64,000 nucleotides of DNA from Nematostella vectensis (lineage: Eukaryota > Cnidaria > Anthozoa > Actiniaria > Edwardsiidae), in assembly GCF_932526225.1 (NCBI RefSeq), contig NC_064035.1, positions 16,168,469 through 16,232,468 on the forward strand, given 5' to 3'. Of this stretch, positions 1 to 15,000 are shown in pieces. The notes under the pieces were generated by a model, which was not told the origin of the DNA, searched no databases, and saw nothing but the letters and a program-made list of their open reading frames with translations. Positions within the stretch are counted from its first letter, which is position 1, and each line of letters opens with the position of its first letter. The position numbers and the translations under genes are program-made.

Positions 1-3000
1 GTAGCGGACCTCAATGATAATATCCCTACATTTGATTCACCGCAGTACAACATCAGCATTCTAGAGTCTACTCCGGTAGGAACAGCGATAACGGTCTTAT
101 CAGCCAAAGACAGGGACAGCACCAGCAATGCCTTCCTACGTTATTCCATCCAATCCGGTAACTATGAAAATACTTTCTACCTTGACCGCACTAGCGGTAC
201 TATCACCCTCGTCAAGATTCCAGATTTTGAGGCCAGGACTCAGTACACACTTGTAATAAACGTGTCGGATAATGGCTACCCATCGCTGACATCTCAAACG
301 ACCCTACAAATCTATATCATGGACGTCAACGATAACAATCCCGTATTTGACTCTTTGGAGTACACTGCGGTTGTTTGGGAGAATGTTTCTGTTGGAACAT
401 CTGTCCTCAGGGTTGTCGCAGTGGATCGCGATGTCAGGAATAATGCACACTTGTCGTATGAAATGTTTTCTTTGGGCGGCCCCGCAGCAAGGAACAGCTT
501 CCAAGTTAATAAGACTAGTGGGGTGATCTACACTACTCGGGAAATCGATTATGAACAGGATAAGGTAGGGTTCCTATGGTTTGACGGGAGGCATGTTTCT
601 TTTTATACTGTTTTCATACATTTTTATTATACTTATATGTTTTCTTATCATTCCTGTAGGACTTTTCGTTTGTGCTTATCGCCAGCGATAATGGCACGAG
701 CCCGCGATCCGCACATGCGCGCGTCCACATTACCGTCAATGACGTCAATGACAATAGACCCGTGTTTGAGCCCCCATACTACCAGGTGATGGTCAGCGAA
801 CATGCCCCAGTAGGACAAACAATTCTTCGCTTAACGGTGAGCGATAACGACACAGCCGAGAACAGTCAATTGAACCTTCGGGTAGTCTCCGGGGATCCGA
901 ACAGCACCTTCTTCTTGTCAAACAGCGGAGAAATATCGATTGCTCGCAAGCTTGATTATGAAAGACTGCAGATGTACAACCTCACGGTTGTTGCCTGGGA
1001 CTCGGGCAAGCCTGTTCTACAATCGCTGAAGCCCGCTAATGTGGTGATAAGGATTCGCGACGATAACGATAACCAGCCAGTATTTAGCAGGGACTTATAC
1101 GAAGCATGGGTACTAGAGAATATCACCGCTGGCCAGTTCGTCGTGCAAGTGAAAGCGAAAGATGCGGATTATCAGCAAAACGGGCGACTAGTGTACAGCA
1201 TGGTTAGGAACAACAGCAAGTTCCGAGTTAATGAGACAACAGGGGAAATTTACCTATCTGAATCGCTGGATTTCGAGGAGACGAAGGAATATGTGTTTGG
1301 TATTATTGCGAGTGATTCGGGTGTCGAGCCAAAATCCAGTTCTACGTCTGTTAGGGTTATTGTCATGGATGTCAACGATAATGTTCCAACATTCGACCGG
1401 TTCCTCTATAAAAGCACTGTTAGAGAAAATTCTCCAGTGGGTACAACGGCGATCAAAGTTCAGGCTATTGACACGGATACGGGTAGCAACGCCAAGATTG
1501 AGTACATCATAGCGAGTGGCAACACCAACAACTCATTCGATATTGATAACCACGGTTTCGTAACTGTTAATAAAGCCATTGACTTCGAAACTAGGAAGAT
1601 TTATAATTTAACGGTTATGGCCCGTGACTGCGGGGACCCTGTGTTGACCTCCACAGTGTCTGTTGTATTATTAATTGAAGATGACAATGATAATCCTCCT
1701 GTTTTCGATCTACCGTACTACTTTGTACGAATGTACGAAAATGTATCGATTAGAGCCGATGTCATACGGGTGCATGCTTCAGATAGCGATAGTGGGTTTA
1801 ACAGTGAGATCAGATATTCTTTCCCGGTAGGATTTGTGGTGAAACCGTTCGCCATAAATGCTAATACAGGTATGATTTATACTCGCCATGAAATCGACTT
1901 TGAAGAGAAGCGTGTGTACGAATTTTCCGTGATTGCCTCAGACCAGGGAATACCAGTATTGCGAGACGTTGCCATTGTACGGGTAGATGTTCTCGACGTT
2001 AACGACAACCCTCCGGAGTTCCTCCGGACACAGTACGATGTCACTGTGTCTGAAGCCTTGTTACCTGGTTCCATAATCGTAACACTTGTGTCACGTGATA
2101 ACGATAGTACCGCTAATGGGCTCGTGCGATTCGATATTCTCTCCGGCGATAAAAACTCCACGTTTCGAGTCACTGAATCAGGGAGTATAATACTCAATAA
2201 GAGCTTGGATTACGAGCAAACTAAGGAATATACCCTTCTGCTGAGAGCGCGTGATGTTGGGCTGCCTCCCTTGGTGTCAGATCGTAATGCAACTGTACAG
2301 ATTCGTGTGGTAGACTTGAATGATCACCAACCAGTGTTTGACCTCAGTCAATATTCAGGAGTTTTCATGGAGAACACTTCAGTTGGTAGTTCACTGTTAA
2401 GGGTAAGAGCGACCGACAAGGACAGCGATATGAACAGCCACATTTCATACTACATGAACACGTCACAAGGCTTACCCTTCGACGTCAATCAAACCAACGG
2501 AGAAATCACCCTCATCCGTGCACTTGACTTCGAAACTCGGTCATTTTATTCCTTCATCGTCGTTGCCTCGGACGCCGGGCGTAACCGAAAAGCAGTAAAC
2601 ACTTTGGTTCAAATCTATGTCATGGACATTAATGATAATGCTCCTGTATTCTTTCCTATTGTTTATGACGTCACCATCTCAGAGGCGACGCTACAGGGTG
2701 CCATCATCGCCAAGGTAACCGCCAATGATAATGATAGTTTGTCCAATGCTCAGCTGAGATTTGCTATTTCTCAAGGAAACGAAAACGGTTCATTTGCCAT
2801 AAACGACGCCGGCATACTCATTCTAGCGCACGCCATCGATTTTGAAAACACCCGGATGTATGACCTCACTATTACAGTGCATGATCTTGGGTGGCCACCG
2901 CTAGCCACAAGTAAACCGGCGCGGGTTATCATTCACGTTTACGATGATAACGACAACAGTCCTATTTTTGGACAGACTGTTTACGAAGTCACTCTCAAGG

Positions 3001-6000
3001 AAAACTATCCCGTTGGCCAAGCATTTCTCAACGTGTCAGCAACAGACCGCGATTCCAGACACAATAGCCTTCTTTCTTACTCTATCCATGACGCGCAAGC
3101 CAACGCCCCGCATTTCCGCATTACCGACGAAACAGGAGAGTTGCGCTTGTCGTCGTCTCTTGACTATGAGGCACGGGATGTGTTCCGTTTCACTGTGATT
3201 GCGAGAGACCATGGATCAAGCCCCCGCATGGGAACAACATTGGTACAAGTCTTGGTCCAGGACGTTAACGATAACCGACCAATGTTCGACCCGTATTGCT
3301 ATAACACCACCATCAGTGAAAATCTCCTCCCAGGGATGCCTGTTGTATGGGTCAGTGCATATGACAACGACTCCTCATCTAACGCTGACCTGAAATACCG
3401 CATTAGTGCTGGTAATAAGGAGAACGCGTTTGAGATCACCGCTACCGGTCAGATTCGGCCTGTCATCGCGCTAGACCACGAGCGAACGGGCTTCTATAAC
3501 CTGACCATCGACGTACGTGATAGCGGACAACCTGCTCTGCATGCAATGCATCCTGCCACGGTACTTATCCACGTGTTTGATGTGAACGACAACGCCCCGA
3601 TATTCAACCAGACTTTATATTCTGCCATTATTCCCGAAGATTTTACAGTGGGGGGTACATTACTAACTGTGCTTGCTCGTGATCAAGACGCGGCTTTGAA
3701 TGCTCGTGTTACCTACTCAATCGTGTCCTTTTCCACGGAGAGTGATTACTTCGTCATTGATAATATTACCGGCGTTGTGCGAAGCTCCAAAGAGTTCGAT
3801 TACGAGACCCAGAGGATGTACTCGTTTAGTGTGCGCGCTGAGGACCGTGGGAGCCCTATCAGAAGCGCGATTGCAACCATACACGTTCAAATCACAGATA
3901 CAAATGACAACAGGCCTATATTTCAGCCAATGGAGTACGAAACACGCGTATCCGAAAACACTCCGCTTGGTACTATCGTCGCCAGGGTGAAAGCAGTTGA
4001 TAAAGACTCAACTTCCAACGCGGACTTGATATACTCCATACAAAATGGCAATAACAACGGCAGCTTTACAATAGATAACTCGACAGGCGAAATCATGACC
4101 CGCAAAGAATTTGATTTTGAAAAGACAGAGCGCTACAACTTGACTATTTCAGTTTCAGACACAGGGGTGCCGGCACTGAGCTCCTTGAATTTTGCAAACG
4201 TTGTGATCATTGTTGTAGATGAGAACGATAACCCCCCTGAGTTTGCACAGAAGCGCTATACCGCTACAGTGTACGAGAACTTCACAGTTGGCGATAACCT
4301 GTTCACGGTGAAGGCTAGCGACAAGGACAGTCACCTTAACGGGCTAATAACCTACTCGATAACTTCCGCTCCCTCATTTGCTGGAAAGTTCGTGATCGAT
4401 GAAATTCTTGGAAATGTAAGCATCACGTCGGGCTTCGACTTCGAACTCGAGCAGTCTTACGACTTCGTCATCGAGGCACGCGACTCTGGCAGTCCACCAC
4501 ACACAGCCTATGCACATGCCCACGTGACTATCCTTGACGTCAACGACAACGCCCCTGTCTTCCCAGTGAACAATACGCACCTTGTGCTGACAGAGGCTAT
4601 AGAGGTAGGAACTGTTGTACTGAGGGTCACAGCGCATGACAAGGATAGCGGCCCTAACGCCATGCTAAAATACTCAATACACTCGGGTAACACAGACGAC
4701 GCCTTTGTTATAATTGCCGATAGTGGCGATATATCCCTAGATAAACCACTAGATAAAGAAACCATCGAAAACTACACTCTTGTCCTCATGGTTACAGATA
4801 TGGGAATACCTCCTTTGGAAAGCATTAAGAGAATGGTTGTAAACGTAATCGTTAGCGGTGTAAACGAGCACGCACCGCGTTTTCTGAGTGAATTTTATAA
4901 TGCGTCTATTCCCGAAAACCTTCCTTTGGGAACTTCTATCGTGCGCGTGCGTGCTGTGGAGGATGACGTCAGTGTAGGCGCGCGCTTCATCTACGTCATA
5001 AAGGATGCTGCGTCCAGCAAAGTCTTTCTAGTCAACCAGACTGGCGATATCATCCTAGCGAGAGAGCTCGATTATGAGACAAGGAGACGCTACGAGTTTG
5101 AGGTATTCGCGAGGGATGATGGAACTCCTGAACCACGAGAGGGTTTGTGTGTCGTTACAATCTCTTTATTAGATATCAATGACAACAGACCCGTGTTTAC
5201 GAAAGGAAAAAACTCCATCAGTATTTCCGAAGACGTTCGGGTAGGAAGCACGCTTGTTAGTCTCGCAGCTACTGACGCGGATGACTCGTCAAACGCACAG
5301 GTCTCGTACTCGATCTCTCACGGAGACGCGGAACGTAAGTTCCTTATCGATAACAAGGGATTTATTATCGTGAATGATTCATTGGACTTTGAGACAACCG
5401 CCTCATATAGCTTGACTATCGTCGCTTTTGATAGTGGATCGCCACGGCTTGCTTCACTTGTGCCAGCTACTGTTTTTGTTAAAGTCCTCGATGCTAATGA
5501 CAATCCTCCTATTTTCAACCAGCCGGAGTACTACGTGGAGATGTACGAAAACGTAACCAGTGGTACCCAAGTTCTAACATTGTTCGCCCATGATCGCGAC
5601 GAGGGAATCAATGGCCAAGTGTTTTACTACATCGTAACATCTTCTGTGAAGGGTGTATTTACTACCAATAGCACCACTGGAGTAGTGAGTTCAACAGCTG
5701 AGTTAGACCGTGAGTCGGTGTATCAGTACAACATGTTGGTTGTTGCTCAAGATGGCGGAAGTCCTCCGAGAACAGCTAGCGCACATGTCAAAGTGGAAGT
5801 GCTTGACTGCAATGACAACCCACCAGTCTTCACAACACTCTATTATACTCTACAGCTTTCTGAGGCAACCTCCATTGGAACTCGTATCCTCAGAGTAAGT
5901 GCAAATGATCGCGATGTTGGCACTAACGCTAAGCTGAGCTATGCCATAACGAAGGGTAATGTGAATGAGACTTTCGCTATTGACCACACTACTGGTGAGT

Positions 6001-9000
6001 TACATACTACCAAGTTACTCAACCGTGAAGACATACCAGGATTCAACTTAACGGTGACAGCCACAGATCAAGGAGTCCCGAGTTTACACACTTCATCTGA
6101 AGTACACGTAACAATATTGGATAGTAATGACAACATTCCCTGTTTTACTTCCCCCGAATATCACGTGATTTTGCCCGAGGACACTCCCACTGGGGCCTTT
6201 ATCCTTCAAGTAACTGCGTCAGATCAAGACGAGGATAACAATCGAATGCTCAGGTATTTCATAAACGACAACCAAGTGATGAAATTCTTCAGCGTTAAAG
6301 CGTCCTCAGGAAACATAACCTTGAAGAGTGCTTTGGATTACGAAAGCATTAGAGTGTTTAGATTTCAAGTGTTTGTTGAGGATAACGGGACGCCACCCCA
6401 CTTGGGAACTACCCTTGTGGTTATCAAAGTTACAGATGTTAACGACAACGACCCAGTGTTTTCAACTCTACACTACACTGCCCAGGTGTCCGAAGCTAGT
6501 AATGTTGGTGCTCTTATCGCAGTTCTCAAAGCGTCAGACTCCGACAGCACATCAAATGCTCAGCTCAACTTTGGAATTACTGAAGGAAACGTGAAAAATA
6601 CGTTTTATGTCAACACGGAGGGGGTTATATACCTGAATAGAAGCCTTGATTTCGAGGAACGGACGGTGTACAACTTAAGTGTTACCGTGGAGGATTCAGG
6701 AACACCTAAACGAAAGGCCGTTATTGAGGCTAATGTCACAATATATGTGACGGACGAGAACGATTGCTCACCAGTATTTTCGCAAACATATTATACCACA
6801 GCTATACCAGAGAACATCACCGTTGGGTCTGTCATCCTGAGAACGGTAGCGCTCGATTTGGACAGTGGTATTAATGCTAATTTAGTTTACTCAATCCCGT
6901 CAGGAAATTTTCGTCACGCATTTCAGATTGACAATTCGACGAGCGAAATCTCAGTAAACACAGGGTTAGACTTTGAAATGACTTCAGAATACAATTTTCT
7001 TGTGCGCGTACAAGATCAAGGAATGCCGCCTAGAGTTGCATTTGTTCCAATTAACTTCACAATTATGGACATCAATGACAATGAACCAAAATTCTCTCAA
7101 CTACATTACAATCTTACAATGACTGAAAATGCAAGGGAAGGAACGATGTTACTTAAGCTGCAAGCAACTGATGCCGACTCCGGTATGAATGCAAAGCTTG
7201 TTTACTCGATCCTCAATACCACAAGTAATGGAACATTCACAGTTGATCCGCACACTGGAGTTCTACGCACATCACAAAGACTGGACCGCGAAACTGTTAC
7301 TGAGTATACCCTGACCATCACCGTGCATGATTTAGGTGACCCGATGTTAAATGATGCACAACCAGCAACCGTGTCTATTACAGTCTTGGACGAGAACGAC
7401 AACGTCCCCGTGTTCGACCAAGAGGTGTATTCTGTAAGTGTTCCCGAGAATATTACTGTGGGTGGCCATATCCTCCTCTTAAACGCAAGAGACAAAGATG
7501 AAGGTGTCAATGCCGAGATACGATACTTTCTCAAGGATGCCATTGTAAGCAAAAGATTCAGTATAAATGACACAACAGGACAAATCACAATCAAACAAGC
7601 CGTTGATTACGAGGAAAGGTCCTCTTATAGTTTCGAGGTATTTGCTTCTGATGGTGGTGAGGCAAGGTTGACTGGGTCATCGTCAGTAAGGATAACCATA
7701 ATCGACGTCAACGATAACCGGCCTTACTTCCTGCCTACACGATACTATGTCCAGTTGGTTGAGAACGTTGCCATAGGAACCACAGTAACCCAGGTGACGG
7801 CTAGTGACTTGGACAGTAGCCTAAATGGGAACGTTCTATTCTCCATTCTCGAGGGTAACAGCGACGGCAAGTTTGTCATTGATCAAAACACAGGTGTGGT
7901 TACTACCAACAAAAGCCTGGATTACGAAGACGTAACAAAATACACCCTTGTCATTCAAGCAACAGACTGCGGGGATCCGCCATTAAACTCTAGCCAGCCT
8001 GGCATGCTACACGTGTCAGTCGTCAACATAAATGACAACAGTCCAGTGTTTTCACAGAAGATTTACTCGGCAAGCATTGATGAGAATACCACGGTTGGAC
8101 ATGTAATCTTACGAGTACAAGCTACAGACCGGGATCATGTTAACAGTAGCAGTATCGTGATCTACTCTCTGGACAAATCCGACACGGAAGCCATGCGCTA
8201 CTTTGCTATCAACAATCAGACCGGTGAACTGATTCTTGTGTCTAGTCTTGATTACGAGTCGACTAAACGATACGAGTTTACCGTGTTTGCCGGCGATAAC
8301 ATAGCGCAATTCCGTAAGAGGCGTGATATCGGAGATCAGGCTAGAGTTGCAGCCGTTCTTATCGACATCTCAATACTTGATATCAATGACAACCGACCTA
8401 AATTTCTCCAGTCCTACAACAAAATAGAGATTACCGAGGGAACAAGGGAAAGTACCACGATATTAACGCTGCAAGCAAATGATGCCGACTCCGGTGTGAA
8501 TGCAAAGCTTGTTTACTCGATCCTCAATACCACAAGTAATGGAACATTCACAGTTGATCCACACACTGGAGTTCTACGCACATCACAAAGACTGGACCGC
8601 GAAACTGTTACTGAGTATACCCTGACCATCACCGTGCACGATTCAGGTGACCCGATGTTGAATGCTGCACAAACGGCCACCGTGTCTATTACAGTCTTGG
8701 ACGAGAACGACAACGTCCCCGTGTTCGACCAAGAGGTGTATTCTGTAAGTATTCCCGAGAATATTACTGTGGGTGCCCATATCCTCCTCTTAAACGCAAA
8801 GGACAAAGATGAAGGTGTCAACGCCGAGATACGATACTTTCTCAAGGACGTCATTGCAAGCAAAAGATTCAGTATGAATGACACAACAGGACAAATCACA
8901 ATCAAACAAGCCGTTGATTACGAGGAAAGGTCCTCTTATAGTTTCGAGGTATTTGCTTCTGATGGTGGTGAGGCAAGGTTGACTGGGTCATCGTCAGTAA

Positions 9001-12000
9001 GGATAACCATAATCGACGTCAACGATAACCGGCCTTACTTCCTGCCTACACGATACTATGTTCAGTTGGTTGAGAACGTTGCCATAGGAACCACAGTAAC
9101 CCAGGTGACCGCTAGTGATTTGGACAGTAGCCTAAATGGGAAGGTTCTATTCTCCATTCTCGAGGGTAACAGCGACGGCAAGTTTGTCGTTGATCAAAAC
9201 ACAGGTGTGGTTACTACCAACAAAAGCCTGGATTACGAAGACGTAACAGAATACACCCTTGTCATTCAAGCAACAGACTGCGGGGATCCGCCATTAAACT
9301 CTAGCCAGCCTGGCATGCTACACGTGTCAGTCGTCAACATGAATGACAACAGTCCAGTGTTTTCACAGAAAATGTACTCGGCAAGCATTGATGAGAATAC
9401 CACGGTTGGACATGTAATCTTACGAGTACAAGCTACAGACCGGGATCATGTTAACAGCAGCAGTATCGTGATCTACTCTCTGGACCAATCCGACACGGAA
9501 GCCATGCGCTACTTTACTATCAACAATCGGACCGGTGAACTGATTCTTGTGTCTAGTCTTGATTACGAGTCGACTAAACGATACGAGTTCACCGTTTTTG
9601 CCGGCGATAACACAGCGCAATTCCGTAAGAGGCGTGATATCGGAGATCAGGCTAGAGTTGCAGCCGTTCTTATCGACATCTCAATACTTGATATCAATGA
9701 CAACCGACCTAAATTTCTCCAGTCCTACAACAAAATAGAGATTACCGAGGGAACAAGGGAAAGTACCATGATACTAACGCTGCAAGCAACCGATGCCGAC
9801 TCCGGTATGAATGCAAAGCTTGTTTACTCGATCCTCAATACCACAAGTAATGGAACATTCACAGTTGATCCGCACACTGGAGTTCTACGCACATCACAAA
9901 GACTGGACCGCGAAACTGTTACTGAATATACCCTGACCATTACCGTGCACGATTCAGGTGACCCGATGTTGAATGCTGCACAACTGGCCACCGTGTCTAT
10001 TACAGTTTTGGACGAGAACGACAACGTCCCCGTGTTCGACCAAGAGGTGTATTCTGTAAGTATTCCCGAGAATATTACTGTGGGTGCCCATATCCTCCTC
10101 TTAAACGCAAAGGACAAAGATGAAGGTGTCAACGCCGAGATACGATACTTTCTCAAGGACCTCATTGCAAGCAAAAGATTCAGTATGAATGACACAACAG
10201 GACAAATCACAATCAAACAAGCCGTTGATTACGAGGAAAGGTCCTCTTATAGTTTCGAGGTATTTGCTTCTGATGGTGGTGAGACGAGGTTGACTGGGTC
10301 ATCGTCAGTAAGGATAACCATAATCGACGTCAACGATAACCGGCCTTACTTCCTGCCTACACGATACTATGTCCAGTTGGTTGAGAACGTTGCCATAGGA
10401 ACCACAGTAACCCAGGTGACGGCTAGTGACTTGGACAGTAGCCTAAATGGGAACGTTCTATTTTCCATTCTCGAGGGTAACAGCGACGGCAAGTTTGTCA
10501 TTGATCAAAACACAGGTGTGGTTACTACCAACAAAAGCCTGGATTACGAAGACGTAACAAAATACACCCTTGTCATTCAAGCAACAGACTGCGGGGATCC
10601 GCCATTAAACTCTAGCCAGCCTGGCATGCTACACGTGTCAGTCGTCAACATAAATGACAACAGTCCAGTGTTTTCACAGAAGATTTACTCGGCAAGCATT
10701 GATGAGAATACCACGGTTGGACATGTAATCTTACGAGTACAAGCTACAGACCGGGATCATGTTAACCGTAGCAGTATCGTGATCTACTCTCTGGACCAAT
10801 CCGACACGGAAGCCATGCGCTACTTTGCTATTAACAATCAGACCGGTGAACTGATTCTTGTGTCTAGTCTTGATTACGAGTCGACTAAACGATACGAGTT
10901 TACCGTGTTTGCCGGCGATAACATAGCGCAATTCCGTAAGAGGCGTGATATTAGAGATCAGGCTAGAGTTGCAGCCGTTCTTATCGACATCTCAATACTT
11001 GATATCAATGACAACCGACCTAAATTTCTCCAGCCCTACCACAAAATAGAGATTACCGAGGGAACAAGGGAAAGTACCACGATATTAACGCTGCAAGCAA
11101 CTGATGCCGACTCCGGTGTGAATGCAAAGCTTGTTTACTCGATCCTCAATACCACAAGTAATGGAACATTCACAGTTGATCCACACACTGGAGTTCTACG
11201 CACATCACAAAGACTGGACCGCGAAACTGTTAATGAGTATACCCTGACCATCACCGTGCACGATTCAGGTGACCCGATGTTGAATGCTGCACAAACATCC
11301 ACCGTGTCTATTACAGTCTTGGACGAGAACGACAACGTCCCCGTGTTCGACCAAGAGGTGTATTCTGTAAGTATTCCCGAGAATATTACTGTGGGTGCCC
11401 ATATCCTCCTCTTAAACGCAAAGGACAAAGATGAAGGTGTCAACGCCGAGATACGATACTTTCTCAAGGACGTCATTGCAAGCAAAAGATTCAGTATGAA
11501 TGACACAACAGGACAAATCACAATCAAACAAGCCGTTGATTACGAGGAAAGGTCCTCTTATAGTTTCGAGGTATTTGCTTCTGATGGTGGTGAGGCAAGG
11601 TTGACTGGGTCATCGTCAGTAAGGATAACCATAATCGACGTCAACGATAACCGGCCTTACTTCCTGCCTACACGATACTATGTCCAGTTGGTTGAGAACG
11701 TTGCCATAGGAACCACAGTAACCCAGGTGACCGCTAGTGATTTGGACAGTAGCCTAAATGGGAAGGTTCTATTTTCCATTCTCGAGGGTAACAGCGACGG
11801 CAAGTTTCTCATTGATCAAAACACAGGTGTGGTTACTACCAACAAAAGCCTGGATTACGAAGACGTAACAAAATACACCCTTGTCATTCAAGCAACAGAC
11901 TGCGGGGATCCGCCATTAAACTCTAGCCAGCCTGGCATGCTACACGTGTCAGTCGTCAACATAAATGACAACAGTCCAGTGTTTTTACAGAAAATGTACT

Positions 12001-15000
12001 CGGCAAGCATTGATGAGAATACCACGGTTGGACATGTAATCTTACGAGTACAAGCTACAGACCGGGATCATGTCAACAGTAGCAGTATCGTGATCTACTC
12101 TCTGGACCAATCCGACACGGAAGCCATGCGCTACTTTACTATCAACAATCAGACCGGTGAACTGATTCTTGTGTCTAGTCTTGATTACGAGTCGACTAAA
12201 CGATACGAGTTTACCGTGTTTGCCGGCGATAACATAGCGCAATTCCGTAAGAGGCGTGATATTAGAGATCAGGCTAGAGTTGCAGCCGTTCTTATCGACA
12301 TCTCAATACTTGATATCAATGACAACCGACCTAAATTTCTCCAGCCCTACCACAAAATAGAGATTACCGAGGGAACAAGACAAAGTACCACGATATTAAC
12401 GCTGCAAGCAACTGATGCCGACTCCGCTATGAATGCAAAGCTTGTTTACTCGATCCTCAATACCACAAGTAATGGAACATTCACAGTTGATCCACACACT
12501 GGAGTTCTACGCACATCACAAAGACTGGACCGCGAAACTGTTACTGAGTATACCCTGACCATCACCGTGCATGATTTAGGTGACCCGATGTTAAATGATG
12601 CACAACCAGCAACCGTGTCTATTACAGTCTTGGACGAGAACGACAACGTCCCCGTGTTCGACCAAGAGGTGTATTCTGTAAGTGTTCCCGAGAATATTAC
12701 TGTGGGTGGCCATATCCTCCTCTTAAACGCAAGAGACAAAGATGAAGGTGTCAATGCCGAGATACGATACTTTCTCAAGGATGCCATTGTAAGCAAAAGA
12801 TTCAGTATAAATGACACAACAGGACAAATCACAATCAAACAAGCCGTTGATTACGAGGAAAGGTCCTCTTATAGTTTCGAGGTATTTGCTTCTGATGGTG
12901 GTGAGGCAAGGTTGACTGGGTCATCGTCAGTAAGGATAACCATAATCGACGTCAACGATAACCGGCCTTACTTCCTGCCTACACGATACTATGTCCAGTT
13001 GGTTGAGAACGTTGCCATAGGAACCACAGTAACCCAGGTGATCGCTAGTGATTTGGACAGTAACCTAAATGGGAAGGTTCTATTCTCCATTCTCGGGGGT
13101 AACAGCGGCGGCAAGTTTGTCATTGATCAAAACACAGGTGTGGTTACTACCAACAAAAGCCTGGATTACGAAGACGTAACAGAATACACCCTTGTCATTC
13201 AAGCAACAGACTGCGGGGATCCGCCATTAAACTCTAGCCAGCCTGGCATGCTACACGTGTCAGTCGTCAACATAAATGACAACAGTCCAGTGTTTTCACA
13301 GAAAATGTACTCGGTAAGCATTGATGAGAATACCACGGTTGGACATGTAATCTTACGAGTACAAGCTACAGACCGGGATCATGTTAACAGTATCAGTATC
13401 GTGATCTACTCTCTGGACCAATCCGACACGGAAGCCATGCGCTACTTTACTATCAACAATCGGACCGGTGAACTGATTCTTGTGTCTAGTCTTGATTACG
13501 AGTCGACTAAACGATACGAGTTCACCGTTTTTGCCGGCGATAACACAGCGCAATTCCGTAAGAGGCGTGATATCGGAGATCAGGCTAGAGTTGCAGCCGT
13601 TCTTATCGACATCTCAATACTTGATATCAATGACAACCGACCTAAATTTCTCCAGTCCTACAACAAAATAGAGATTACCGAGGGAACAAGGGAAAGTACC
13701 ATGATACTAACGCTGCAAGCAACCGATGCCGACTCCGGTATGAATGCAAAGCTTGTTTACTCGATCCTCAATACCACAAGTAATGGAACATTCACAGTTG
13801 ATCCACACACTGGAGTTCTACGCACTTCACAAAGACTGGACCGCGAAACTGTTACTGAGTATACCCTGACCATCACCGTGCATGATTCAGGTGACCCGAT
13901 GTTAAATGATGCACAACCGGCAACCGTGTCTATTACAGTCTTGGACGAGAACGACAACGTCCCCGTGTTCGACCAAGAGGTGTATTCTGTAAGTGTTCCC
14001 GAGAATATTACTGTGGGTGGCCATATCCTCCTCTTAAACGCAAGAGACAAAGATGAAGGTGTCAATGCCGAGATACGATACTTTCTTAAGGACGTCATTG
14101 CAAGCAAAAGATTCAGTATGAGTGACACAACAGGACAAATCACAATCAAACAAGCCGTTGATTACGAGGAAAGGTCCTCTTATAGTTTCGAGGTATTTGC
14201 TTCTGATGGTGGTGAGGCACGGTTGACTGGGTCATCGTCAGTGAGGATAACCATAATCGACGTCAACGATAACCGGCCTTACTTCCTGCCTACACGATAC
14301 TATGTCCAGTTGGTTGAGAACGTTGCCATAGGAACCACAGTAACCCAGGTGACCGCTAGTGATTTAGACAGTAGCCTAAATGGGAAGGTTCTATTTTCCA
14401 TTCTCGAAGGTAACAGCGACGGCAAGTTTGTCATTGATCAAAACACAGGTGTGGTTACTACCAACAAAAGCCTGGATTACGAAGACGTAACAAAATACAC
14501 CCTTGTCATTCAAGCAACAGACTGCGGGGATCCGCCATTAAACTCTAGCCAGCCTGGCATGCTACACGTGTCAGTCGTCAACATAAATGACAACAGTCCA
14601 GTGTTTTCACAGAAAATGTACTCGGTAAGCATTGATGAGAATACCACGGTTGGACATGTAATCTTACGAGTACAAGCTACAGACCAAGATCATGTTAACA
14701 GTAGCAGTATCGTGATCTACTCTCTGGACCAATCCGACACGGAGGCCATGCGCTACTTTGCTATCAACAATCAGACCGGTGAACTGATTATTGCGTCTAG
14801 TCTTGATTACGAGTCGACTAAACGATACGAGTTTACCGTGTTTGCCGGCGATAACATAGCTAAGTTGCTTAAAAGGCGTAATATTGGAGATCAGGATAGA
14901 GTTGCAGCTGTTCTTATCGACATTTCAATACTTGATATCAATGACAACCGACCTAAATTTCTCCGGCCCTACAACAAAATAGAGATTACCGAGGGAACAA

